In this document: positions 10,409 through 20,996 of the stretch, piece after piece
Position numbering within the stretch: the stretch's first letter is position 1
How the letters are laid out: every line of letters starts with the position of its first letter
From: Arcobacter sp. 31_11_sub10_T18
GTDB lineage: Bacteria; Campylobacterota; Campylobacteria; Campylobacterales; Arcobacteraceae
Assembly: GCA_002163065.1 (NCBI GenBank)
Contig: MAAG01000131.1
Coordinates: 1-33,220, forward strand
DNA length: 33,220 nt
Direction of reading: 5' to 3'
Translations under genes and position numbers: made by a program
The notes under the pieces: model-generated
What the model saw: the letters and a program-made list of their open reading frames with translations, nothing else
Databases searched by the model: none
What the model was told of the DNA's origin: nothing

Positions 10409-10780
10409 ATGAAAGATACAATAATATACAAAAACGATTTAATAAGAATAGAAATTGAAAACAGTGAAATACCTTGGTTGAAAATTTTTACACAAAAAAG
10501 CTATAAAGAATTTAGTGAATGTCCAAAAGAAACAAAACAACAAATATGGAATACTTTAGATTTAATTGAGAAAGAAATGCTCAGCTATTTTTCACCTGAG
10601 AAGATTAATATAGCTTCATTTGGAAATTATGTGCCCCATGTTCATTTTCATATCATGGCACGATTTAAAGAAGATTCATATTTCCCTGAACCTATGTGGG
10701 GTAAAAAACAAAGAGATTCAGATTTGGAACTTTCAAGTTTTGAAGTTTTTTTTGACAAAATAAAAGATCAATTGAAATAA
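10409..10780 (+). CDS. HIT family hydrolase
   Basis: HIT triad YVPHVHFHIMAR; starts 13 nt after the HD-GYP gene. Confidence 0.85.
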   Translation: MKDTIIYKNDLIRIEIENSEIPWLKIFTQKSYKEFSECPKETKQQIWNTLDLIEKEMLSYFSPEKINIASFGNYVPHVHFHIMARFKEDSYFPEPMWGKKQRDSDLELSSFEVFFDKIKDQLK

Positions 10781-10783
10781 AAG

Positions 10784-10816
10784 AAACGGTAATTACAGTT
10801 ATATTAATTACCGTTT
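10784..10816. terminator. Bidirectional terminator-like hairpin between convergent genes
   Basis: AAACGGTAATTA (10784-10795) / TAATTACCGTTT (10805-10816). Confidence 0.75.
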
Positions 10817-10825
10817 ATTAAGTGT

Positions 10826-11755
10826 TTATCCGTCAGCGTTAATAGTCGTGATTAAATCTTCTAATACAGTTTCAGCATCATCATGGCTTGGTTGACAACC
10901 ACCAGCAGCGATATGTCCACCACCTCCATGTTTTAACATCAACTCTCCAACATTAGTATTAGATGTTTTATTAATAATTGATTTTCCAGTACTATAAACT
11001 ACATTTTGTTTATCTCTACCCCAAATTGCATGAATAGAAATATTCACTTCAGGATACATTGCATAAATCATAAATCGATTTCCAGGATAAATAATTTCTT
11101 CATTTCTATAATCAATTAGAATTAAATTATCATATACAGTAGAACATCGCTCTAACTGGTTTTTAAATTCTTCTTCATATTTAAAATATAATTTAACTCT
11201 TTCATTAACATCATTCAGTTTTAAAATATCTTCAATAGTATGTGAAGCACAATAATCAATTAAATCCATCATAAGTTGATAATTAGATACACCAAAGTCT
11301 CTAAATCTACCAAGCCCCGTTCTACTATCCATTAAGAAACTTAATAAATCCCAACCTTGTGGGTTTAAAATATCTTCTTTGGAAAAAGCAGCCGAATCAG
11401 CTTTATTAGAAGCATCCATAATATCTCTAAAAGTTGAAGGAAATTTTTCATCTCCACCATAATATTGATAGACTACTTCAGCTGCACTAGGGGCCTCTGA
11501 ATCAATAATATGATTGTCTTTTTTTTCATTTCTAATTTCTTCACTGTGATGATGATCAAAGGATAAATAAACACCTTCCACATATGGTAGGTTCGTTGTA
11601 ATATCACTTTGGGTAAGTTTGATTTTACCATCTTGCATATCTTTTGGGTGAACAAAAGTAATTTCATCAATAATGCCCAGATACTTCAGTAGTGTTCCAC
11701 ATACCAAACCATCCATATCACTTCGAGTAACAAGCCTAAATTTTTTGTCAGACAT
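10826..11755 (-). CDS. DHH/DHHA1 family phosphoesterase
   Basis: RSDMDGLVCG, SFDHHHSE (DHH) and C-terminal GGGGHIAAGG (DHHA1); start trimmed to ATG at 11755 (MSDKKFRLV). Confidence 0.85.
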   Translation of the reverse strand: MSDKKFRLVTRSDMDGLVCGTLLKYLGIIDEITFVHPKDMQDGKIKLTQSDITTNLPYVEGVYLSFDHHHSEEIRNEKKDNHIIDSEAPSAAEVVYQYYGGDEKFPSTFRDIMDASNKADSAAFSKEDILNPQGWDLLSFLMDSRTGLGRFRDFGVSNYQLMMDLIDYCASHTIEDILKLNDVNERVKLYFKYEEEFKNQLERCSTVYDNLILIDYRNEEIIYPGNRFMIYAMYPEVNISIHAIWGRDKQNVVYSTGKSIINKTSNTNVGELMLKHGGGGHIAAGGCQPSHDDAETVLEDLITTINADG

Positions 11756-11773
11756 AATAATCTCCAAATTAAT

Positions 11774-11842
11774 TATATAATACCAAATTAAATAAGAAGT
11801 GGGGTATTGAATATTCACCTATTACTTAATTTGGTAATATAA
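11774..11842. repeat. Inverted repeat upstream of the DHH gene (possible operator or 5'UTR hairpin)
   Basis: TATATAATACCAAATTAA (from about 11774) and CTTAATTTGGTAATATAAT (to about 11842) are near-perfect reverse complements. Confidence 0.6.
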
Positions 11843-11923
11843 TATTATCATTTATATGCTTATAGCAGATAAAAAAATAATAACAAAAAGTAAGAAATTA
11901 TAATTTAAAGAAGAAAAGTAGTT

Positions 11924-11954
11924 TAATAAGTAAAGTTTAGAACTTTACTTATTA
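11924..11954 (-). terminator. Hairpin downstream of leuB
   Basis: TAATAAGTAAAGTT tag AACTTTACTTATTA, 14-bp perfect stem. Confidence 0.65.
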
Positions 11955-11960
11955 ATAATA

Positions 11961-13034
11961 TTATTTTAGTTTGTGAATATAGTTTGCAACAATTTCACCC
12001 ATTTCGGCTGTTGTTACAACGTGTTTTGCATCGTAAGAGGCTAAATCTTTTGTTCGATAACCATCTTGAAGTGCTTTTTTAATTGAAAGTTCAATTAAAT
12101 CAGCAGCTTTAGACTCACCAAGTGAGTATCTAAGCATCATAGCAGCACTTTCCATTGTTGCAATTGGGTTTGCAATACCTTGACCAGCAATATCAGGAGC
12201 ACTACCATGAATAGGTTCATAAATTGCAGTTTTTTCACCCGTACTAGCACTTGGTAATAATCCAATAGATCCAACAACCATTGAAGCAGTATCAGATAAG
12301 ATATCTCCAAAAATATTTCCAGTTAAAATAACATCAAATTGTCTAGGGTTTCGTACTAATTGCATAGCTGCATTGTCCACATACATATGAGATAATTCTA
12401 CTTCTGGATAATCTACTGCAATTTCTTCAACAGTATCTCTCCAAAGTTGACTTACTTCAAGTACGTTTGCTTTATCAACAGAACATAGTTTTCGACTTCT
12501 TTTCATAGCAAGATCAAATGCTACTTTAGCAATTCTAACAATTTCATCTTTTGTATAAACCATAGTATTATAAGCTGTCTGACCATCATTAGCACGAGGT
12601 TCACCGAAGTAAATTCCACCAATTAATTCTCGCACAACCATTAAGTCAACACCTTCAATTACTTCAGCTTTAAGTGTTGAAGCATTAACAAGCTCATCAT
12701 AAATAACAGCAGGTCTAAGATTTGCAAAAACGGCCAATTCTTTTCTAAATCTAAGTAGTCCAGATTCTGGTCTTAAATCTCTTGGTAATTTATCCCATTT
12801 AGCTCCACCAATTGCTCCAAAAAGACAAGCATCAGAGTTAATAACACCTGTTATGGTTTCTTGGGGTAAAGGGTTACCTGTTACATCATAGGCAATTCCA
12901 CCCATTAAATATTCTTTATAATTTAAATGAAAGTTACATTCATAAGAAACAGCATCAAGTACTTTTATCGCTTCATCAACGATTTCAGGACCAATCCCAT
13001 CACCTTTGATTATCGAAATATTATATTCCTTCAT
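11961..13034 (-). CDS. leuB: 3-isopropylmalate dehydrogenase
   Basis: [64 protein letters not shown]. Confidence 0.97.
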   Translation of the reverse strand: MKEYNISIIKGDGIGPEIVDEAIKVLDAVSYECNFHLNYKEYLMGGIAYDVTGNPLPQETITGVINSDACLFGAIGGAKWDKLPRDLRPESGLLRFRKELAVFANLRPAVIYDELVNASTLKAEVIEGVDLMVVRELIGGIYFGEPRANDGQTAYNTMVYTKDEIVRIAKVAFDLAMKRSRKLCSVDKANVLEVSQLWRDTVEEIAVDYPEVELSHMYVDNAAMQLVRNPRQFDVILTGNIFGDILSDTASMVVGSIGLLPSASTGEKTAIYEPIHGSAPDIAGQGIANPIATMESAAMMLRYSLGESKAADLIELSIKKALQDGYRTKDLASYDAKHVVTTAEMGEIVANYIHKLK

Positions 13035-13036
13035 TA

Positions 13037-13537
13037 TTACTTTCCTTCTTCCATTTCTTTTTTAGCATAATTAATTAATCCACCCGTTGCAATTAGCTCT
13101 TGCATAAACTCAGGGATAGCAGTAAATTTATATTCTTTTTTTGTCGTTAAATTAATGATTGTTCCATTATCCAAATTAATGGAAATTTTTTCACCTTCTT
13201 TAATATCTAAAGATTCAGGTAATTCAAAAATTGGTAAGCCCATGTTAAATGCATTTCGATAAAAAATTCTTGCAAATGACGGTGCAATTACAGCAGCTAT
13301 TCCTGCAGCTTTTAAAGCAATTGGTGCGTGTTCTCTACTACTACCACAACCAAAGTTTTCTCCAGCAACAATAATGTCGCCTCTTTGCATTTTACTTGTA
13401 AAGTCTGGGTCAACATCTTCCATGATATATTTTGCCAAATGTTCTGGGTCAGAACTGTTTAAATATCTTGCTGCAATAATAATATCAGTGTCAATATGCG
13501 CTCCGAAGTTCCAAACTTTTCCAGTGATTTCGTTCAT
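13037..13537 (-). CDS. leuD: 3-isopropylmalate dehydratase small subunit
   Basis: 166 aa; [40 protein letters not shown]. Confidence 0.95.
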   Translation of the reverse strand: MNEITGKVWNFGAHIDTDIIIAARYLNSSDPEHLAKYIMEDVDPDFTSKMQRGDIIVAGENFGCGSSREHAPIALKAAGIAAVIAPSFARIFYRNAFNMGLPIFELPESLDIKEGEKISINLDNGTIINLTTKKEYKFTAIPEFMQELIATGGLINYAKKEMEEGK

Positions 13538-13669
13538 CTATATGTCCTTTTTATAGCTAGTATTTAACATAAACTATAAGTATTGTTTAATTGAAATATG
13601 CATTTTATCTAAAAATTCAAAAATATTTAATTAAACTACTATTTTAATAGTTATTTTAACTAGTTTGGG

Positions 13670-13675
13670 TATAAT
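13670..13675 (+). promoter_or_regulatory. Putative sigma70 -10 box of rpoD
   Basis: TTTGGGTATAATATCTGAC upstream of rpoD; perfect TATAAT. Confidence 0.6.
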
Positions 13676-13720
13676 ATCTGACTTTCACAACACAATATAA
13701 CAAATAAGGTAATTTTAAAA

Positions 13721-15586
13721 ATGACTGTAAAAGATTTAAATAAAGCCATTGAAAATACTGTTAAAGAGTATAAAGACTCGATTTTAACATACGAAAATGC
13801 AATTAAGATTTTCCCAAAAGCTCCATCAGGAGCTAATGTTAAAAAATTATTAGCGTTGGTTCAACTGTTTAATGTGACACTAATTAGTTCACAAGAACAA
13901 GCAAAAAGAATGAATGCAATAGAAGCAAAGAAAAAACAAGATCACATCAACAAATTAAGAGATGATGAAGATAATGTTTTTGATTTACTTAAAAATAAAG
14001 AACTTCTAGAATGGAGTAGATCAGATTCCCCTGTTCGTATGTATTTACGAGAGATGGGTCAAATTCCTCTTTTAACAAAAGAAGAAGAAATTGAAATATC
14101 AAAAAGAATTGAAATGGGTGAAGATACTATTTTAGATTCAATTTGTTCAGTTCCATATCTCATTGATTTTATTTTAGAATACAAAGAACCTTTAGTAAAT
14201 AGAGAACGAAAAGTTAAAGAACTATTCAAAAATTTTGATGATGAAGATAGTTCTGACAGTAATGATACTGAAACAACAACAGAAGAAGAACCTGAAGCTG
14301 CAGTAAGTGCAGAAAGTACTTCTAAAACAAAACAAAAGAAATTAGACAAACGTGCTGAAAAAATCATCGAAGCATTTAAAGTACTTGAAAAAGCGAAAAA
14401 AGATTGGATGAAATTCACTTCTAAAGACGCTGTGACTTCTGATGATGAAGTGGTTCAACTTCAGTACAATTTAGCTGTTGCTTTTAAGAAAAAAGTTCTT
14501 AAAGAAGGTTTGGTTGACTTAGGACCAACATCTAAACTTATTACTGAAATCGTAAAAGCAATGGAAACTGCACTTAAATCTGATACAGGTTTTGATGCAG
14601 AACTTAAAAGACTAGAATATAAATTGCCATTATTTAATGACATTTTACTTAAAAATCACCAAAAGATTTTAGAAAGTATTATTAACTTAACAAAACCACA
14701 AATTATTTCTATGGTTCCAGAAGCTACAATGGTAAGTACTTATATGGAAATCAAAAAACTATATCAAACAGCAGAAGCATCTAAAGATGGTTTTGATTTA
14801 GAACCAGAAGAATTAAAAGATATTCTAGAGCAAATTAAACGTGGTAAAAAAATCACAGATGAAGCAAAAACAAGAATGGCAAAATCAAACCTTCGACTTG
14901 TTGTTTCTATTGCAAAAAGATATACAAACAGAGGTCTTCCATTTTTGGATTTAATCCAAGAAGGTAATATTGGTCTTATGAAAGCCGTTGATAAGTTTGA
15001 ATATAAAAAGGGATATAAATTCTCTACTTATGCTACATGGTGGATTAGACAAGCTATTTCAAGAGCAATTGCCGATCAAGCAAGAACCATTAGAATTCCT
15101 ATTCATATGATTGAAACAATTAATAGAATTAATAAGATCATTAGAAAAGGTATTCAAGAAAATGGTAAAGAGCCAGATGTTGAAGTAATCGCTGAAGAAG
15201 TTCAACTTCCAGTAGATAAAGTAAAACAAGTTATTAAAATCACAAAAGAACCTGTTTCTTTAGAAGCTCCAATAGGTAGTGATGATGATGGTAAATTTGG
15301 TGACTTTGTTCCAGATGAAAAAGCACCAACTCCAATTGACAATATCATGAAAGAAGATTTACAGAATCAAATTGATCAAATTTTATCTCAATTAAACGAG
15401 AGAGAACAAGCAGTTGTACGAATGAGATTTGGGTTAATGCATGATTCTAGTGATAGAACACTTGAAGAAATTGGTAAAGAATTATCTGTAACTCGTGAGA
15501 GAGTTAGACAAATTGAATCAAGTGCAATTAAAAAATTAAAACATCCAAAAGTTGGAAAAAACCTTAAAAATTACGTAGAAAGTTAA
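13721..15586 (+). CDS. rpoD: RNA polymerase primary sigma factor (sigma70, RpoD)
   Basis: 621 aa; [83 protein letters not shown]-terminal [10 protein letters not shown]-like helix-turn-helix. Confidence 0.98.
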   Translation: MTVKDLNKAIENTVKEYKDSILTYENAIKIFPKAPSGANVKKLLALVQLFNVTLISSQEQAKRMNAIEAKKKQDHINKLRDDEDNVFDLLKNKELLEWSRSDSPVRMYLREMGQIPLLTKEEEIEISKRIEMGEDTILDSICSVPYLIDFILEYKEPLVNRERKVKELFKNFDDEDSSDSNDTETTTEEEPEAAVSAESTSKTKQKKLDKRAEKIIEAFKVLEKAKKDWMKFTSKDAVTSDDEVVQLQYNLAVAFKKKVLKEGLVDLGPTSKLITEIVKAMETALKSDTGFDAELKRLEYKLPLFNDILLKNHQKILESIINLTKPQIISMVPEATMVSTYMEIKKLYQTAEASKDGFDLEPEELKDILEQIKRGKKITDEAKTRMAKSNLRLVVSIAKRYTNRGLPFLDLIQEGNIGLMKAVDKFEYKKGYKFSTYATWWIRQAISRAIADQARTIRIPIHMIETINRINKIIRKGIQENGKEPDVEVIAEEVQLPVDKVKQVIKITKEPVSLEAPIGSDDDGKFGDFVPDEKAPTPIDNIMKEDLQNQIDQILSQLNEREQAVVRMRFGLMHDSSDRTLEEIGKELSVTRERVRQIESSAIKKLKHPKVGKNLKNYVES

Positions 15587-15594
15587 AAACCTAT

Positions 15595-16287
15595 ATGAAT
15601 TTTTTTGAAAACTGGGTAGAACAAGATTTAAATCCAATTATTTCTTTTTCTAACTCAGGAAAAATCACCTATTCAAATCAAGAAGCACAATTTCTACTCA
15701 ATAGAATCTCACCGAAAGAGGTTTATGCCTTAGCTTTAAAATATGCATCTGCTTCTTATGGATTCAATACAGCTTATGTCAATCTTCGTCTTAAGAACTA
15801 TATCTTTTATGCTATTAGTGTTTCATATGACAATGATGATGAAATCACCATCAAACTTTACAAAAGTACTATGGTTAAGAAAGAAAACAAACTCTCCACA
15901 AAAACAGGAGAAATTGCCAATATTTTCACTATTGTTGATTTGAGTATCAGTACTCAAAAAACAAAAAGTAATATTAACTATATGAAAAACTATGACCCCT
16001 CTATTCCTGAATTTAAAATGATGGTATCAGACTTTTTGAAACTATTAAATAAAACCTATACATCTTTTGAAAATGCCAAAGTTATTTCTACTTCGGTGAA
16101 ATTAAAAATTGGTGAATATATTAGAATTGAAGGTAAAAAGTATTCTTTAATTACTGTAGAAATCAACAGTGATGGACACTTGAGTGAGGAATTTTATAGT
16201 ATAGAAGAGAGTTTTAATAACTCCTCATTAATTATAACTGCAGAAGAGCAAAAGGTACAAGTAGACTTACCTCTTATCCTTAAATAA
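15595..16287 (+). CDS. Hypothetical protein with PAS-like N-terminus, immediately downstream of rpoD
   Basis: ORF of 230 aa starting 8 nt after rpoD; N-terminus WVEQDLNPIISFSNSGKITYSNQEAQFLL resembles PAS. Confidence 0.6.
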   Translation: MNFFENWVEQDLNPIISFSNSGKITYSNQEAQFLLNRISPKEVYALALKYASASYGFNTAYVNLRLKNYIFYAISVSYDNDDEITIKLYKSTMVKKENKLSTKTGEIANIFTIVDLSISTQKTKSNINYMKNYDPSIPEFKMMVSDFLKLLNKTYTSFENAKVISTSVKLKIGEYIRIEGKKYSLITVEINSDGHLSEEFYSIEESFNNSSLIITAEEQKVQVDLPLILK

Positions 16288-16300
16288 GAGTCATAGAGAT

Positions 16301-16323
16301 AGATTAGAGGAATCTAATCTTTT
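16301..16323 (+). terminator. Intrinsic terminator of the rpoD operon, overlapping the stop of the convergent gene
   Basis: AGATTAGA ggaa TCTAATCT TTT; 8-bp stem with a GGAA loop. Confidence 0.7.
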
Positions 16324-16847
16324 CTATAGACTACAAGTGATGTTAACACACAAAATGTCGTTATAAACAATCCTGCTAAGTACGAATAAGGATCAAATAA
16401 ATCATTGTTCTTTAAGGCAAAAAATCCAAATACCAAAGATACATAACCTATAATTCTATATACAGATGCAAAACCAGAAGCGGAAAAGAATGTATTTTTA
16501 ATACTATTCTTTTTAACATTGGCTTTTTCTTCTTTTAAAATTTGTTTGATCTCTTCAACACTGAGTTCTTTTTCTTCTACTTGTTTAATCTCAGAGTATA
16601 AATCATGGGGATCATCTATTTCATCAATTGCATCTCTATCATCAGAAAGAAGAGCTTCTTCACTAGAAGTTTTTACTCTTTTTTCTATATTCTTTTTATA
16701 TCCTAAAAACGAACCAATTGTGATAACAACCGTACTAAAAAATGCAATTTGAGTGTTAAGAAGCCAAAGATAATTAGAGGATACAATACAAAAAATAATT
16801 ACAAGTAAATCAACAAAGAAAAAAACTCTTCCAAATTTTCTAATCAT
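16314..16847 (-). CDS. Conserved-looking membrane protein of unknown function (about 4 TM segments)
   Basis: 177 aa; hydrophobic segments at both ends with an acidic/coiled middle; overlaps the atpZ-like gene by 8 nt. Confidence 0.65.
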   Translation of the reverse strand: MIRKFGRVFFFVDLLVIIFCIVSSNYLWLLNTQIAFFSTVVITIGSFLGYKKNIEKRVKTSSEEALLSDDRDAIDEIDDPHDLYSEIKQVEEKELSVEEIKQILKEEKANVKKNSIKNTFFSASGFASVYRIIGYVSLVFGFFALKNNDLFDPYSYLAGLFITTFCVLTSLVVYRKD

Positions 16848-17193
16848 TATTTATTTCTTCTTTAGTATCCCCATGTTTTGCTCTATGAGCATATCTTGGA
16901 TCATCTTCCATACCCTCATACTCTTTTTGCGCTCGTTTGTATGCTTTAAAGATATTTAAACCAGCAGCTGCAACTCCCCAAGCAATACCTACAAATAAAG
17001 TCCAATCGTACCCTGTCCATTTTTTAAGTAATATTCCAACTCCTGCACCAATAGCAATTGCTGCAACTATAGATATCCCCAATGATAGATTATCTAAAGC
17101 GGCAAGTTTACCTTGGTGTTTTGGTTTTACAGCATCTGGATCTTTAAGATACTTCTCTTCAATGTCTTTTAACTCTTTTGATTCTTCACTCAT
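16840..17193 (-). CDS. AtpZ/AtpI-family ATP synthase accessory membrane protein
   Basis: [55 protein letters not shown]: paired TM helices typical of AtpZ/AtpI. Confidence 0.7.
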   Translation of the reverse strand: MSEESKELKDIEEKYLKDPDAVKPKHQGKLAALDNLSLGISIVAAIAIGAGVGILLKKWTGYDWTLFVGIAWGVAAAGLNIFKAYKRAQKEYEGMEDDPRYAHRAKHGDTKEEINND

Positions 17194-18470
17194 AATATCT
17201 CCATCACTTCGTGAGCTGCTTTAATACAATTATCAATATCATCATCGGTCATAACTGTTGATATAAAACCTGTTTCATACTGACTACAAGCAAAATAAAA
17301 ACCTCTTTTTAACATTTCACTGTGAAAAGTTGAAAATCTCTCAAAATCACTGGTAGCAACTTCTTTAATATTCATTGGCTGATTTTCGTTAAAGAAAAAG
17401 CCAAACATACTACCACGTGTATCAACAACCATAGGAATATTATTGTCTTGCGCCACTTTTTTCAGCCCTTGTGTTAACTTAATAGCTTTTGCACTTAAAT
17501 CATCATATATTTCAGGATTTGCCTTTAACTTTTTAAGACTAACTAATCCAGCAGCCATAGCAACAGGGTTTCCACTTAATGTTCCAGCTTGATACACTGC
17601 ACCATCTGGACTTAAGTGATCCATGATTTTTGACGAACTAGCAAAAGCACCAACAGGCATCCCTGCCCCAATTACTTTTCCAAAAGTAACAATATCTGCA
17701 CTTGTTTCAACAATACCATGAGCACCAGTCAAACTGGCTCTAAACCCACTCATTACTTCATCAAAAATAAGTAATGCACCATGTTCATCACACAAGTCTC
17801 TACAAGCTTTCAAAAACTCAGCACTAGCTGGTACCAGTCCCATATTTCCAGCAATTGGCTCAATAATAATACAAGCGATATCCTTACTGTCTTTAAAACA
17901 CTGTTTTAAGTTTTCAACATTGTTGTATTCACATAAAAGCGTATGTTTTGTTAAATCTGCAGGAACTCCTGGACTACTAGGTGTTCCAAAAGTTGCAAGC
18001 CCACTTCCAGCTTGAACCAAAAGTGAATCACTGTGTCCATGATAACATCCCTCAAACTTAAGGATATCATCTCTTTTAGTTACTCCACGTGCCAATCTAA
18101 TAGCACTCATAACTGCTTCAGTACCAGAACTAACAAATCTAACTTTATCAATGTTGTCATGCATATCAACAATCTCGTGAGCCAATTGGGTTTCAAGCTC
18201 TGTAGGTGCTCCAAAACTAAGACCTTTTTTAACAGTTTCTATAACTGCGTCTTCAATTTCTTTATTACAATGACCAAAAATTAGCGGTCCCCAACTTTGT
18301 ACAAAATCTAAATACTTATTACCATCTATATCGTAAATATAAGCACCCTGACCTTTTTGAATAAAAGGTGGTGTTCCGCCTACACTAGTAAAAGCACGAA
18401 CTGGAGAATCAACACCTCCAGGAATTACATCTTTTGCTTCACTGTAAGCTTTTTGAGATTTTTCAAACAT
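17190..18470 (-). CDS. hemL: Glutamate-1-semialdehyde 2,1-aminomutase
   Basis: [61 protein letters not shown] (PLP Lys). Confidence 0.96.
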   Translation of the reverse strand: MFEKSQKAYSEAKDVIPGGVDSPVRAFTSVGGTPPFIQKGQGAYIYDIDGNKYLDFVQSWGPLIFGHCNKEIEDAVIETVKKGLSFGAPTELETQLAHEIVDMHDNIDKVRFVSSGTEAVMSAIRLARGVTKRDDILKFEGCYHGHSDSLLVQAGSGLATFGTPSSPGVPADLTKHTLLCEYNNVENLKQCFKDSKDIACIIIEPIAGNMGLVPASAEFLKACRDLCDEHGALLIFDEVMSGFRASLTGAHGIVETSADIVTFGKVIGAGMPVGAFASSSKIMDHLSPDGAVYQAGTLSGNPVAMAAGLVSLKKLKANPEIYDDLSAKAIKLTQGLKKVAQDNNIPMVVDTRGSMFGFFFNENQPMNIKEVATSDFERFSTFHSEMLKRGFYFACSQYETGFISTVMTDDDIDNCIKAAHEVMEIL

Positions 18471-18517
18471 TCATAATCCTAAATAAAATTTTTGGTGCAT
18501 TATACTATAATTATTCC

Positions 18518-19477
18518 ATGAAAAACATTGTGTATGCGCTTATATTATCATTCTTTATTCATATTCTTTTTTTACTCGTTGTTCATGAACCAAAAGAGCA
18601 GAACAACAAGAAAATTGAAATGAAAGAACCTAAAAAACAGCATATTACTTATGTAAAACTGAAAAAAAAAGAGGTGCAAAAAAAGCCTGAGCCAGTTAAA
18701 AAAGTTCCCAAAAAGAAAGAATCAGATTTAAGTGTCAATTTAACAAAAGAAATCGCAAAAAAAACAAGCCCTAAAAGTTCATCAATAAAAATTGCAAAAG
18801 AAGTGAAACTCAAAAAAGTTATAAAAGAAAACTTCGTTAAAACAAAAAAAAGAGCAGTTGTAAAAAAACCAAAAAAAATCATTGCAAAAGTCAAACCAAA
18901 AACAATTGTAAAACCCACGTATACTCAAGCCCTTCCTAAAAAGCCAAAAGTAATTAAAAAGAAGAAAACTTTAGTACTTAAAAAACCCATACCCAAAGCA
19001 ATAAAAGCACCCTTGCCAAAAACAAAACTACCTGAAGAAAAAAAATCTCTTGACTTATTGAGTAAAAAACTTCAAGAAAACACCTTAGAATCATTTTTAT
19101 CTACGCCAAATTTAAACGAAAATACAGTTGACAAAATCACCCAAGGATATTTAGATTTATATGGGGATGAATTTAAATCCTTTACAAAGGTTCAAAAAGT
19201 TTTTCTTAAACGAAATCTTAAAGGAATTGGACAAATCACTCAACGATATATGACTTATCCAAGGGTATCAATTAGAACCAGACAATATGGTACCAATGTG
19301 GTTGAGTTCACTTTATATCCCAATGGAGATATTAGTGGTGTGTTATTAACAACCAGTTCAGGATATGAGGCTTTAGATCGAGGTTCAGTTAATACCATTG
19401 AAATAGCATATCAGGATTACCCCAAACCCAGAGTAGCTACAAAAATAAAAATTTATATGAATTACATCTTGTATTAA
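18518..19477 (+). CDS. TonB family energy transducer
   Basis: Start trimmed to ATG 18518; single N-terminal TM, long Lys/Pro-rich linker, C-terminal TonB-like domain (EFTLYPNGDISGVLLTTSSGYEALDRGSVNTIE). Confidence 0.8.
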   Translation: MKNIVYALILSFFIHILFLLVVHEPKEQNNKKIEMKEPKKQHITYVKLKKKEVQKKPEPVKKVPKKKESDLSVNLTKEIAKKTSPKSSSIKIAKEVKLKKVIKENFVKTKKRAVVKKPKKIIAKVKPKTIVKPTYTQALPKKPKVIKKKKTLVLKKPIPKAIKAPLPKTKLPEEKKSLDLLSKKLQENTLESFLSTPNLNENTVDKITQGYLDLYGDEFKSFTKVQKVFLKRNLKGIGQITQRYMTYPRVSIRTRQYGTNVVEFTLYPNGDISGVLLTTSSGYEALDRGSVNTIEIAYQDYPKPRVATKIKIYMNYILY

Positions 19478-19538
19478 TCAGCTATTAACGAATATATTTG
19501 TAGAATTCGAAAATCATTTTCACGACAATTGGGATAAA

Positions 19539-20462
19539 ATGTTAAAAAATAAGATTAGAAATAAGAAATCAGGAATACTCTTTTATGGGTTAACACCTCC
19601 AAAAGCAACAAATACGGAAGAACAAATTAAAGTAATTACGCAAAAACATATTGACAGAATCTTACCACTAGAAATAGATGGTCTGGTTTTGTATGATATT
19701 CAAGATGAATCAGATAGAACAAATGAAAAAAGACCTTTTCCTTTTATCAAAACACTTGATTCTACTGATTATGCCAACGATTATTTAAATGTTTTAAATT
19801 TACCAATAGTAGTTTATAAAGCTGTTGGAAAGTACGACAAAGAAAACATGTCGTCATGGTTAGAAGAAAGTAAAAAGAGTAATTCATACTCTGTGTTTGT
19901 AGGTGCAGCTTCAGACACACAAAAAAGTAAAATGTCTATTAAAGATGCTTATGCATTAAAAAAAGATATCAACAGTGATTTGGTTTTGGGTGGTATTACT
20001 ATTCCGGAGCGTCATACTAAGAAAAAAGATGAACATTTAAGAGTTTTTTCAAAAACCGATAATGGATGTGAATTTTTTGTAACTCAAGCAGTTTATGATC
20101 TTCATGCATCAAAAAAGTTTTTGGATGATTATAGTTCTTATGCAAAAGAAAACAACAAAAAAATTGTTCCTATCATTTTTACACTAACACCTTGTGGTTC
20201 TGCTAAAACATTGGAGTTTATGAAATGGTTGGGTATTCATATTCCTGAATTACTTGAACGTAAGCTTATGGAATCAGGAAATATTTTAGATGATTCAGTA
20301 AAATTTTCCATAGCTATATTTGAAAGTTTATATACTTATGGATTACAAAAAGGTATTCCTATTGGATGTAATGTTGAAAGTGTTGCCATTAGAAAAGAAG
20401 AGATTGATGCTTCAATAGAGTTACTCAATGAAGTTCAAAAGATAATGAAAAGACACAAATAA
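19539..20462 (+). CDS. Methylenetetrahydrofolate reductase-like protein (divergent MetF family)
   Basis: TPPKATNTEEQ... DGLVLYDIQDESDR; VLGGITIPERH; CEFFVTQAVYD; consistent with the MTHFR TIM barrel. Confidence 0.7.
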   Translation: MLKNKIRNKKSGILFYGLTPPKATNTEEQIKVITQKHIDRILPLEIDGLVLYDIQDESDRTNEKRPFPFIKTLDSTDYANDYLNVLNLPIVVYKAVGKYDKENMSSWLEESKKSNSYSVFVGAASDTQKSKMSIKDAYALKKDINSDLVLGGITIPERHTKKKDEHLRVFSKTDNGCEFFVTQAVYDLHASKKFLDDYSSYAKENNKKIVPIIFTLTPCGSAKTLEFMKWLGIHIPELLERKLMESGNILDDSVKFSIAIFESLYTYGLQKGIPIGCNVESVAIRKEEIDASIELLNEVQKIMKRHK

Positions 20463-20475
20463 TAAAAACTTCAGC

Positions 20476-20512
20476 GTATCAAATTAGTAAATTTACTAAG
20501 CTAATTTGATAC
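20476..20512. repeat. Inverted repeat with nested palindrome, downstream of the metF-like gene
   Basis: GTATCAAATTAG (20476-20487) / CTAATTTGATAC (20501-20512), with inner AGTAAATTTACT (20486-20497). Confidence 0.7.
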
Positions 20513-20528
20513 TCTTCTAGAAATACTA

Positions 20529-20996
20529 TTAATCCTTAGAAATACTTTTTACTAAAACATCTCTAAAATGATTTAATTTTTGCATATCAGCATCATCTCC
20601 ACCATTAATATCAGGGTGATACTTCTTAGCTAGTTCTCGATACTTCTTTTTAAGTTCTTGCTCAGTGGGAAGATTTTCAAAACCAAAAAAAACTTTTGCT
20701 TCTTGGATTTCACTAATACTTGATTGTCCACCTTGTCCAAAGTCATAACCTTGATGTCCCCTGGCGTTCTGAAAATTTTGAAAGTCTCGAGCGTTAAATT
20801 TAAAATGAAAACTATTCGCCCCACCATGTCTTTTTTTGATTTCTTTAACCTTACTATATATTAAAAAATATAGTGCTAAGAAAATTCCAGCAAATACAAG
20901 TAACACCGTACCTAGGTTTGTAAAAACTAAAAATAAGATATAAAAAATAATCGCAAATTTGAGTATTCTAAAAATAAAATATGAAAGTTGATTCAT
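20529..20996 (-). CDS. Membrane-anchored J-domain protein
   Basis: N-terminal TM region; C-terminal J domain TEQELKKKYRELAKKYHPDINGGDDADMQKLN with HPD. Confidence 0.82.
   Translation of the reverse strand: MNQLSYFIFRILKFAIIFYILFLVFTNLGTVLLVFAGIFLALYFLIYSKVKEIKKRHGGANSFHFKFNARDFQNFQNARGHQGYDFGQGGQSSISEIQEAKVFFGFENLPTEQELKKKYRELAKKYHPDINGGDDADMQKLNHFRDVLVKSISKD

Noticed and set aside
14059-14643. Minus-strand ORFs 14059..14418 and 14461..14643 opposite rpoD
   Set aside because: Ser-rich shadow translation of acidic rpoD region; no independent evidence.
18649-18918. Minus-strand ORF opposite the TonB-like gene (Phe/Thr-rich)
   Set aside because: Antisense of the Lys-rich linker, which automatically gives Phe-rich hydrophobic translation.
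18621-19060. Lys/Pro-rich repeats in the TonB-like gene as a tandem repeat
   Set aside because: Normal low-complexity periplasm-spanning linker of TonB proteins; no exact DNA repeat unit.
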